From CAIUPE01 sp037131735 (GTDB lineage Bacteria; Pseudomonadota; Alphaproteobacteria; Rhizobiales; Beijerinckiaceae): 25,854 nt of DNA. The stretch covers positions 1-25,854 of the forward strand of contig JBAXQM010000030.1 in the NCBI GenBank assembly GCA_037131735.1. The letters run 5' to 3'. Numbering within the stretch: the stretch's first letter is position 1; each line of letters opens with the position of its first letter. Positions 1-6,648 of this stretch are shown piece after piece. Both the position numbers and the translations under genes were made by a program. Under the pieces are notes generated by a model. It saw nothing but the letters and a program-made list of their open reading frames with translations. It was not told the origin of the DNA and made no database searches.

Positions 1-234
1 CGGCGTCGTATAGAGTGCCGGCTTCCCTTCGATAGTCGTTGTGCCTTGATCAGGCTGCACGACACCGGAAATAATTTTGATGAGTGTTGATTTTCCTGCG
101 CCATTCTCACCGAGAACCGCGTGGATCTTCCCGCGCGCGCATTTGAAATTCACATCTTGGAGCGCATGAACGCCGCCATATCGCTTCGATATTCCCTTCA
201 TAACAAGGAAATCGTCGGATGAAGAATGACTCAT
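1..234 (-). CDS. CUT2-type sugar ABC transporter ATP-binding protein, N-terminal part only
   Basis: This is the first 78 codons of a nucleotide-binding subunit that should energise sugar import at the inner membrane; the rest lies beyond the left edge of the window. Reading from the ATG at 234, the protein has a typical ABC opening (a VMKGISKRYGG-like strand, then a run ending HAVLGENGAGKSTLIKI) with a perfect Walker A motif GENGAGKST at about residues 43-51, followed by SGVVQPDQG. These are the usual first features of RbsA/XylG/FrcA-type sugar ATPases. It lies just downstream of the sugar-binding-protein gene at 318-1451 on the same strand, separated by a hairpin, so the two probably belong to one transporter operon whose permease lies outside the window. 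Whether it has one or two nucleotide-binding domains cannot be seen. The family is sure; the substrate is unknown. Confidence 0.9.
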   Translation of the reverse strand, partial: MSHSSSDDFLVMKGISKRYGGVHALQDVNFKCARGKIHAVLGENGAGKSTLIKIISGVVQPDQGTTTIEGKPALYTTP

Positions 235-265
235 GATTCAAATATCGCGTTCATAAAGTTCAGGG

Positions 266-304
266 AAAAAGGGGGCCGGATTCCTCGCGAGAAAAATCCG
301 GCCC
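266..304 (-). terminator. Stem-loop with T-run between binding-protein and ATPase genes
   Basis: A perfect 10-bp inverted repeat, GGGCCGGATT (273-282) and AATCCGGCCC (295-304), encloses a 12-base loop. Read on the minus strand the stem is followed by CC and then five T (266-270), like a weak intrinsic terminator. It starts about 13 bases after the binding-protein stop codon and ends well before the ATPase ATG at 234. It probably acts as a partial terminator or as a 3' mRNA-stabilising structure, giving more binding protein than membrane components. The structure is seen directly; its role is inferred. Confidence 0.65.
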
Positions 305-317
305 GGTCGATTTTATA

Positions 318-1451
318 TTAGTTCGAGTTCGCCTCGTCCTTCGCCATGATCTCGGTTGCCGAGATGTTCACGCCGCAGGCAGGGAACGCGTTCGCTGTGA
401 AGAAGTTGTCGGTCAGGTTCGACCAGTAATTCACGCCGTCTTTCAACGTTGTGTAATCTTCAACCGGAATCGGAACCGAAATCAGCTGCGGCATCACATT
501 GCCCTTGAGCGCCGAGATTGCAGCTTTCATCGAGATCGCCACGAGACCAGGTGACTGACCATAAGAAAGACCCTTCAGGCCGTCTTTCGCATGTTCAGCA
601 ACGAGCTTGCGGTAACCGTTTTCGCCTTCACCAGCAATCGGAACGAAGGGGTGTTTCGCATCCATCATGGCGCGAACCGTACCTGTCGTACCACCCTGCT
701 GGAACACGGCGTCGAATTTGCCATGCACTGCGATCGCGTCAGCGGTCACTTTCTGCGAGGTGCCGTCATCCCAGTTGCCGACAACTTCGACGATCTGGAA
801 CTTGTTGCCTGATGCTTCCATCACTTCACGGAAACCAACATGGCGGTCACGGTCAACCGAGTTTCCTGGCAAGCCACGCACTTCAAGGATCTTGCCTTCT
901 TTTTTGCCGAGCTGCTTGATGATCCAGTCGGCTGACATTGTACCGAGAGCCTTTTGATCTTCGTTGACCATCATGACCTTGTCGGTATCAAGAACGTTGT
1001 CGAACGGAACGATGACGACATTGTTCTTGTCAGCAAGCTTGATCACACGATCAAAGCCTTCAGGCGACACAGCGATCGTGACAATCGCGTCATAGCCTTG
1101 GTTGATGAAGTCTTCGATCGCGCCGAGCTGGGCAGCCACGTCGGTGCCGGTCGAAATAACCTTGAACTCTTTAATGTCTTTCTTGATTTCAGGCTGCTCG
1201 GCGAAAGCCTTTGCAGTCTTAATCATTTGAATGCGCCATGTATTGCCAACGAAACCATTGACGATAGCAATGCGGTAAGGACCGGGCTTCTTCTCCCATT
1301 GGAAGAATTTAGTCTTGTCCGTCCAGGGCTTAAAGCAAGCCGGATCGGCCGCAGGTCCTGAGACGATTTTTGGTCCTGCGAATGCAACTGCAGCGCTTGT
1401 CAAAAGCGCAGCACCTGCGAGCAAGGACACGAATGCCTTGGATTTCAACAT
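318..1451 (-). CDS. Periplasmic sugar-binding protein of an ABC transporter (CUT2 / periplasmic-binding-protein type 1 fold)
   Basis: This 377-residue exported protein should capture a sugar or related polyol in the periplasm and deliver it to the transporter whose ATPase begins at 234. I start it at the ATG at 1451 rather than at an in-frame upstream codon, because this gives a clean signal peptide (MLKSK, a hydrophobic stretch rich in Leu and Ala, then AVAFA before GPKIV) and a G-rich ribosome binding site (GGGGGG) about 8 bases upstream. The mature protein has the two-lobe Peripla_BP_4 pattern: a first strand YRIAIVNGFVGNTWR, then GYDAIVTIAVSPEGFDRVI, IVPFDNV, ILEVRGLPGNSVDRDRH (about residues 200-215) and FDAVFQQGGTTGTVRAM. 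Cysteines near both ends of the mature chain (in PACFKPW and FPACGVN) could form a disulfide. At 377 residues it is longer than RbsB-type proteins. The ligand is not identifiable. The transporter and hyu genes lie on the same strand but are separated by 331 bases, so this is probably its own unit. Confidence 0.9.
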   Translation of the reverse strand: MLKSKAFVSLLAGAALLTSAAVAFAGPKIVSGPAADPACFKPWTDKTKFFQWEKKPGPYRIAIVNGFVGNTWRIQMIKTAKAFAEQPEIKKDIKEFKVISTGTDVAAQLGAIEDFINQGYDAIVTIAVSPEGFDRVIKLADKNNVVIVPFDNVLDTDKVMMVNEDQKALGTMSADWIIKQLGKKEGKILEVRGLPGNSVDRDRHVGFREVMEASGNKFQIVEVVGNWDDGTSQKVTADAIAVHGKFDAVFQQGGTTGTVRAMMDAKHPFVPIAGEGENGYRKLVAEHAKDGLKGLSYGQSPGLVAISMKAAISALKGNVMPQLISVPIPVEDYTTLKDGVNYWSNLTDNFFTANAFPACGVNISATEIMAKDEANSN

Positions 1452-1782
1452 ATCTAACCCCCCGAAAGGCCGAATTCTGGATAGGTGTTGTAGCGTCGCG
1501 TCGGCCCAATCGCGATCACCCAATTTTTATTCTGCAAGAGAGCCTACTCCGAGCATCTCACCACTGCCAACTAAAATTTTACAAAGAACCGCTGTTGAAC
1601 AATATTTATTCAACATCTTAGGGGCCCATTGTGGCAGACAGCACATGGCACCCAAAAACCTGTCCGACCATGCTGAACGAAGTTCAACAAAACCCTTATT
1701 TGCCGCATAAATCTGCAATATCGCGGTTAAACCAGACCGGCATTTCATCGTGCCTTTAGTACAAGCACATAGAGAACGAGGC
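1452..1782. other. 331-bp gene-free region upstream of the sugar-binding-protein gene
   Basis: No credible gene lies here; the short reading frames in it have no ribosome binding site or protein-like composition. It is AT-richer than its flanks, and it must hold the minus-strand promoter of the transporter unit at 1-1451. I see no convincing -35/-10 pair. The recognisable content is a cluster of TGTTGAA-type repeats (1593-1689, listed separately) and a weak hairpin next to the hyuB stop codon (1775-1798). Confidence 0.5.
1593..1689. promoter_or_regulatory. Cluster of TGTTGAA / TTCAACA half-sites, putative operator
   Basis: Three copies of the heptamer TGTTGAA occur within 97 bp: forward at 1593-1599 and inverted (TTCAACA) at 1609-1615 and 1683-1689. 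The first two make a palindrome with 7-bp arms and a 9-bp AT-only spacer. The first and third share a longer 8-bp inverted match (TGTTGAAC and GTTCAACA). A further imperfect dyad, CTGAAC then GTTCAA, lies at 1673-1687. The cluster lies 142-240 bases upstream of the start codon of the minus-strand sugar-binding protein, a sensible place for a repressor or activator site. The cognate regulator is not known. Confidence 0.4.
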
Positions 1783-1798
1783 TCACTTATGCCTCATT
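1775..1798 (-). terminator. Weak stem-loop at the 3' end of the dehydratase-FAH-hyuAB operon
   Basis: AACGAGGC (1775-1782) can pair with GCCTCATT (1791-1798) over 8 positions with one G-T wobble and an 8-base loop. It overlaps the hyuB stop codon at 1783-1785. No T-run follows on the minus strand, so it is at best a weak or Rho-assisted end signal. Confidence 0.25.
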
Positions 1799-3537
1799 TG
1801 TTGCGTTGCAGCATGATCAAGCTCAAGCTTATCAGTAAGGACAACGCCATAAATGTCACGCGCGCGGTCGCGACTCACCCAGCCCTCTCGTACATCACGA
1901 ATGACCCGCTCGACGCTCCGCTCAATCGGTGACCCATAGCCTCCGCCGCCCGCGCTAATCGACACCATGCGCTCATCGGCCTTGATCAGAATTTCGGCAC
2001 AGGGCGGCAAAGGCTCAAGCGTACCATCGGACTTTTTGCGATACTGCGCGGAACAGCCTCCAGCTAAGCCACCCCGTGTGCCTTGCGCGGGATTGATATT
2101 GCCATCACTAATATAGGCCACGATCATATCGCAATCGACCGGAGCGAATTCGGAATAGGCGCCGAGCGCGCCTCTAAAACGACCCGCTCCCTCAGAGTCG
2201 GGAATCAAGCGCCGCTGATGCACGAAGATCGGATGACGTAATTCATCGACTTCGATTGAGTCCTGATAGCACATACCCGCATTACCGGCATGAAGTATGG
2301 TGAGCCAGCCATCCTGTGTGGGCGATCCTGCGCCACCGGTGCAACCAAGATAGACTTCATTCACAAAAGGTTTGCCGTGATGAACGCCGGATACGACGCC
2401 ACAGGAGGGCGGCAACAACGCACCCGTTTCTGCTTGCCCCAAACCTTCAGCCAATTCAGCCAACGCCGCTTGCACCGGATTAGCAACGCGGTCGGCGATA
2501 TTGGTTGTTGCGGCCGAACATGATGTCGGATGAACAGGACGTCCCACAATACAGCCATCGCGCAGATGAATTCGTATGCGGCGGAAGCTTCCTTCATTCT
2601 TGGGTACTGTGTGATCAATTGAATTGAAGATCGCCAACATGGGCGCCGAAAGCGCACAGGCCTCGGAGAGGTTGAGACCGTTTTCCATATTGTCGGGATT
2701 ATCCGTCATATCGACTTCGATCATCGCCTCATCAGGCTTGACCTCAACCGTTGCGGTAATCGTGACCCCTTCATCAGGTGTCGCCGGAAACGGATCATGC
2801 GTGCTTTTGCGGGTGACACGTCCCTTCGGCATCGCACGAATGACATCGATCATGCGCCGTTCTGAATAGTCGAACCATTGTCCCGTATAAGACTCTAGTC
2901 GGTCCCACCCAATCTCGCGACCAAGCGCCAACATTTCGCGCTCGCCAACACGCGCCGCGCCGAGCGTGGCGAGATAATCACCCCACCATTGTTCCGGAAC
3001 ACGAATACGCATCTGGCACATGCGAATGATGTCCATCACATGTTCATAGTCATCTTGAATTTTTACAGCCGGAAAAATCAAAGCGCCTTCGGCGTAGACA
3101 TCTTTCGCCGCACCCATATAGGTTGTCGGCAAGGCATTACCGCAATCAGCCTGATGCGCTTTGGCGAGCACCGTGAAGCGATGAATACCCTCATCATCGA
3201 TAACAGGAACAAGAATCGAATGATCCGCCGGATGCGTGCATCCATCGTAAGGTGAATTATGCAGATAGGCATCACCCCGGCGCAGGGCTTTATGATTGTC
3301 TGTCATGGTACGCGCCATGATGTCCGGACCGCGCAACACATGGATGGGAAGACTTTCGGCAGTCGCCAGCAATTCATGTTTTGCGGTCAAGATCACACAA
3401 GAGAAATCACGCGCGATTGTGAGAATGCCTGAACGCCCTGTGCGGTGAAGCGTATTGGCCATTTTACGCGCAATACCTTCCATTCGCGCATTAAGCAGCG
3501 CGAGCGTCGAACCATCCATGATGTCAGACGATTTCAT
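1783..3537 (-). CDS. Hydantoinase B / oxoprolinase family protein (HyuB-type subunit)
   Basis: This 584-residue cytoplasmic protein is the B-type subunit that works with the HyuA-type protein encoded just upstream. The family includes N-methylhydantoinase, 5-oxoprolinase, caprolactamase and the alpha subunits of acetone and acetophenone carboxylases. It shows the full-length family pattern: an N-terminal region ending in FSCVILTAKHELLATAESL, then GDAYLHNSPYDGCTHPADH (about residues 88-106), RPVHPTSCSAATTN near 335-350, a central glycine-rich CTGGAGSPTQDGW, and the diagnostic tail SAGGGGYGSPIERSVERV followed by VREGWVSRDRARDIYGVVL. No truncation is seen. Its ATG overlaps the hyuA stop as ATGA (3534-3537), so translation is coupled and a 1:1 complex is likely. 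The real reaction (ATP-dependent ring opening or carboxylation) cannot be told from sequence. Its place behind an aldonate dehydratase and an FAH enzyme is unusual for the family. Confidence 0.92.
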   Translation of the reverse strand: MKSSDIMDGSTLALLNARMEGIARKMANTLHRTGRSGILTIARDFSCVILTAKHELLATAESLPIHVLRGPDIMARTMTDNHKALRRGDAYLHNSPYDGCTHPADHSILVPVIDDEGIHRFTVLAKAHQADCGNALPTTYMGAAKDVYAEGALIFPAVKIQDDYEHVMDIIRMCQMRIRVPEQWWGDYLATLGAARVGEREMLALGREIGWDRLESYTGQWFDYSERRMIDVIRAMPKGRVTRKSTHDPFPATPDEGVTITATVEVKPDEAMIEVDMTDNPDNMENGLNLSEACALSAPMLAIFNSIDHTVPKNEGSFRRIRIHLRDGCIVGRPVHPTSCSAATTNIADRVANPVQAALAELAEGLGQAETGALLPPSCGVVSGVHHGKPFVNEVYLGCTGGAGSPTQDGWLTILHAGNAGMCYQDSIEVDELRHPIFVHQRRLIPDSEGAGRFRGALGAYSEFAPVDCDMIVAYISDGNINPAQGTRGGLAGGCSAQYRKKSDGTLEPLPPCAEILIKADERMVSISAGGGGYGSPIERSVERVIRDVREGWVSRDRARDIYGVVLTDKLELDHAATQQMRHK

Positions 3538-5609
3538 GACGGCGCCCCCAGATCGATGATAAGATTGCCGAGTTCATCTCGGCGCGCAATCGCGCCCGGA
3601 TCAATGACAACCGACGTAAAATCACTCTCGATCATTGCCGGACCCGTAATAACCGATCCTTCTTTGATGGCTTCAAAACGATAAACGGGCGCGTCAACAA
3701 AATCCGAACCCAGAAAGCGCACGCGCCGAGACGGTAATGACAGGCCACGGTGATCAAGACGCAAGCGACCAGGCTTACCGGATGAAATACGGCATCGCAC
3801 TTCCGCATTCCATGTTACGGTTTCAATCGGCGCACCGGGATCGGAAACGGCAAATTTATCCTGATGCATGGCATGAAATGCCTGTTCAAGAGCTAATACA
3901 TCGTCATCATTTGAAAAGCGGGATGTGGAAAGCGGCACATCAATTTCCCAAGCCTGCTCAATATAACGCGCCTCGCACGACCAATCGATCTCGGATGATA
4001 GAGCGTGCGCACCCGCAGAAGCAGAGAAAGCCGCACAGCGTTCTGACAATGTCTCTAAAACATTATTGATACCATCGCGATCAAAGGTGTCGCTGCGCGT
4101 ATGAAACATCGCCTGATAATGCGCGGATAGATCAGAGATCAACGCACCTGAGGCGGCAAGAGCCGCAGCCGCCTCTGTTACAACAACCGAACGACACTTC
4201 AAACGTCGTCCAATCGCAACACAATTCAATCCCGCAGCACCGCCGCCGGCAACAAAAACAGCATCGGACGGATCAATGCCCTGATGCACCGTGATATCCA
4301 TAATCGCTTGCACCATATGTTCGGTCGCAAGCGTCATAATGGCTTCTGCCGCTGCCTCAACACTCATATGAAGCGGATCAGCCACGTCGCGTCGTATCGC
4401 TTCAACCGCACCGTTGCGATCAAGGGCCATTTTCCCGCCAAGGAAAAATTCCGGATCAATAAAACCCAAAAGGAGAGCAGCATCAGTCACTGTTGGCCGT
4501 TTACCCCCGCGCCCGTAACATACGGGTCCCGGCACCGCTCCGGCACTGATTGGACCGACATGAAGCAATCCGCCTTTATCGACATAGGCAATCGAGCCCC
4601 CGCCCGCACCAATGCTCTTCACATCAACTGAAGGCATACCCGTCATGTGACTGCGGAATGGTTGGCCGAGCCATGTTTCTCGCGTTCGTGGAATCCGACC
4701 TTTACGCACAAGCGACACATCGAAAGTCGTTCCGCCCGTATCACCAACGATCAACGTGTCCGCACGACCATCTGCCGCATAGGCTTTTGCGGCAACAGGC
4801 GCCATGCTCGGACCAGAATTGATGAGATTTACGGGCGCTTCGGCCGCGTCTTTTGCATCCATCACGCCGCCTTGCGATGTGATCACAAGAACGCGGCCTG
4901 AAAAACCTGCATCACGCAAGCGTGACTCGAGTCCGCGCATATAAGCGCCCATGATCGGCTTTAATGAAGCATCGATGCAGGTCGAAATGGCGCGGCGATA
5001 TTCACGGATCGACGGATTAATTTTGTGCGACAAAGTATAAGGGATTCCGGGCAAAATCTCTTCGATCAATGCACCAACACGCTCTTCATGAATGGGATTA
5101 ACCACTGACCACAAAAAGCACACACCGATCGCCTCGACGCCACGCGCTTTAAGTATTTCAAGAACACGCCGCGTTGCGGCTTCATCAAGCGCCGTCTTAA
5201 TGGACCCATCAACGGCAATCCGCTCTGGAATTTCAAAAGTCAATTCGCGGGGAATATAGGGCTCAGGATAGGCAATCGTAAAATTAAAAGGCTCCATCCG
5301 CCCACCCTCGCGAATGACAAGCGTGTCGGGATGCCCTGCCGTCGTGAGAAACGCTGTGCGCGCGGTTGAGCCGGTTACGATGGCATTGATCGCATGCGTT
5401 GTTCCGTGAACAAGCAACTCTCCGCGCGCAAGATAATCCGAAAGAGATTGCTGTGACTCTTCTGCCGCAAGCGCTAAAGAGTCAATGACGCCTTTGACCG
5501 GATCCTTAGGTGTTGTCGATGCTTTATGCATCGAAAGTATCCCCTCATCTGATGATACCATCAGATCAGTGAATGTACCGCCCGTATCCACCGCAAAACG
5601 CAATCCCAT
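3534..5609 (-). CDS. Hydantoinase A / oxoprolinase family protein (HyuA-type, ATP-binding subunit)
   Basis: This 691-residue protein is the ATP-using partner of the HyuB protein that follows. It opens with MGLRFAVDTGGTFTDLMV, the phosphate-binding DTGGTFTD motif of the acetate/sugar-kinase/Hsp70 fold, and repeats this kind of motif as VGDTGGTTFDVSLV near residue 290. Other family marks are HGTTHAINAIVTG (about 68-80), SIGAGGGSIAYVD, AGAVPGPVCYGRGG followed by PTVTDAALLLG, and VFVAGGGAAGLN. The length is normal for HyuA / acetone carboxylase beta-type proteins (about 680-720 residues). No acetone-carboxylase gamma gene lies in the operon, which argues against a plain acetone carboxylase. It starts 31 bases after the FAH gene with no promoter visible between, so it is the third gene of the operon. 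ATP-dependent activation of a cyclic amide or ketone is family knowledge; the substrate here is unknown. Confidence 0.92.
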   Translation of the reverse strand: MGLRFAVDTGGTFTDLMVSSDEGILSMHKASTTPKDPVKGVIDSLALAAEESQQSLSDYLARGELLVHGTTHAINAIVTGSTARTAFLTTAGHPDTLVIREGGRMEPFNFTIAYPEPYIPRELTFEIPERIAVDGSIKTALDEAATRRVLEILKARGVEAIGVCFLWSVVNPIHEERVGALIEEILPGIPYTLSHKINPSIREYRRAISTCIDASLKPIMGAYMRGLESRLRDAGFSGRVLVITSQGGVMDAKDAAEAPVNLINSGPSMAPVAAKAYAADGRADTLIVGDTGGTTFDVSLVRKGRIPRTRETWLGQPFRSHMTGMPSVDVKSIGAGGGSIAYVDKGGLLHVGPISAGAVPGPVCYGRGGKRPTVTDAALLLGFIDPEFFLGGKMALDRNGAVEAIRRDVADPLHMSVEAAAEAIMTLATEHMVQAIMDITVHQGIDPSDAVFVAGGGAAGLNCVAIGRRLKCRSVVVTEAAAALAASGALISDLSAHYQAMFHTRSDTFDRDGINNVLETLSERCAAFSASAGAHALSSEIDWSCEARYIEQAWEIDVPLSTSRFSNDDDVLALEQAFHAMHQDKFAVSDPGAPIETVTWNAEVRCRISSGKPGRLRLDHRGLSLPSRRVRFLGSDFVDAPVYRFEAIKEGSVITGPAMIESDFTSVVIDPGAIARRDELGNLIIDLGAPS

Positions 5610-5640
5610 GCTTTTAACCCTATATCAGCAAAGAAAGCGC

Positions 5641-6636
5641 TTATAATTGGCGCATTGTGAAGGGTTTCTCGCTTTGCACCCGCATCGGATTACGTAAGAC
5701 ACGGCCGAATTGCGGAACATCGATTTCAAAGACATCACCAGACTGAGTCTTTACACCATTTGCACAACTCAAAATCGCTGCACCAAAGAAATAGGCATGG
5801 AGATCACCAGGACGGCGGAACATGTCATAGCGAAAATGATAATGCTCGAGATTGCGCACCGAATGAGACATATTGCCTTCACCGCTTAAAAACTCGCCGC
5901 GCCAGAGCGGTGCACCATTGCGGACCACGCGGACTTCACCTTCGACATGCTCCGGCAAATCACCCATCATGAGCTCGGGCCCGATTGAACAGGCACGCAG
6001 TTTTGAATGAGCAAGATAAAGATAATTCTGCGCTTCAGTGACGTGATCAGAAAATTCATTGCCGAGCGCATAACCAATCCGCCAAGGATTACCGTCGGGG
6101 CCAACGATGTAAAGTCCGACAATCTCCGCCTCTTCGCCACCGGCCAGCGCAAAGGAAGGCGACGGGATATCTTCCTCAGGTGCAACGACACAGGTGCCGA
6201 CGCCTTTGTAAAACCATTCCGGTTGAACACCGACTTCACCCTCTTTCGGCTTACCGCCTTCAATCCCCATGCGAAAGATCTTCATAGAGTCAGTGAGATC
6301 TTTGTCACTGCCATGCTGAAGATCATGCATTTTATCGCGCGCTTGCGCCGAACCCGTATGAGTCAACCCCGTGCCCGTGATCCAGAAGCGTGTGGGTTCC
6401 GGATGATCGAGCGGCGGCAATAATCGCTTTTCTTTGATCAACGCATCATAATCGACTTGCTCACCAAAGCCGTGTGATTTGACTTCTGCTTCGAGTGATT
6501 GATTTGCATTTATGGCTGATAGAGCCAGCGCATAAACACTCTCTGCCCCATTGACTGACTGCACACGCCCCGTTGTCTCATCAACAGCACCAACACCACG
6601 CGAACCCGACTTTGTTTTATACTGAATGAGGCGCAT
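5641..6636 (-). CDS. Fumarylacetoacetate-hydrolase-superfamily protein, AraD1/GguC-like
   Basis: This 331-residue cytoplasmic enzyme belongs to the FAH fold and most resembles the AraD1/GguC group found beside sugar transporters and aldonate dehydratases in rhizobia. It has an N-terminal cap region (MRLIQYKTKSGSRGVGAVDE, SVYALALSAI) and a catalytic half. The expected metal ligands are visible: Glu169 and Glu171 in AGGEEAEI, and Asp197 in GNEFSDH. A conserved SIGPELMMGDLPE stretch follows. FAH proteins in aldonate pathways either dehydrate 2-keto-3-deoxy acids (for example 2-dehydro-3-deoxy-D-arabinonate dehydratase) or hydrolyse 2,4-diketo-3-deoxy acids. The gene lies 12 bases behind the IlvD/EDD dehydratase, so it most likely acts on that enzyme's 2-keto-3-deoxyaldonate product. 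A second dehydration to a 2,5-dioxo acid is the favoured reading; the diketo hydrolase reaction is the alternative. Confidence 0.85.
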   Translation of the reverse strand: MRLIQYKTKSGSRGVGAVDETTGRVQSVNGAESVYALALSAINANQSLEAEVKSHGFGEQVDYDALIKEKRLLPPLDHPEPTRFWITGTGLTHTGSAQARDKMHDLQHGSDKDLTDSMKIFRMGIEGGKPKEGEVGVQPEWFYKGVGTCVVAPEEDIPSPSFALAGGEEAEIVGLYIVGPDGNPWRIGYALGNEFSDHVTEAQNYLYLAHSKLRACSIGPELMMGDLPEHVEGEVRVVRNGAPLWRGEFLSGEGNMSHSVRNLEHYHFRYDMFRRPGDLHAYFFGAAILSCANGVKTQSGDVFEIDVPQFGRVLRNPMRVQSEKPFTMRQL

Positions 6637-6648
6637 GCTTTTATCTCC

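Noticed and set aside
518..1361. Several open frames on the plus strand opposite the sugar-binding-protein gene
   Set aside because: They are shadows: low-complexity, His/Arg/Ser-rich translations with no ribosome binding site and no family pattern, lying over a clearly coding minus-strand gene.
1452..1523. 24-residue N-terminal extension of the sugar-binding protein
   Set aside because: It would place a charged segment before a standard signal peptide, and the G-rich ribosome binding site is just upstream of the ATG at 1451.
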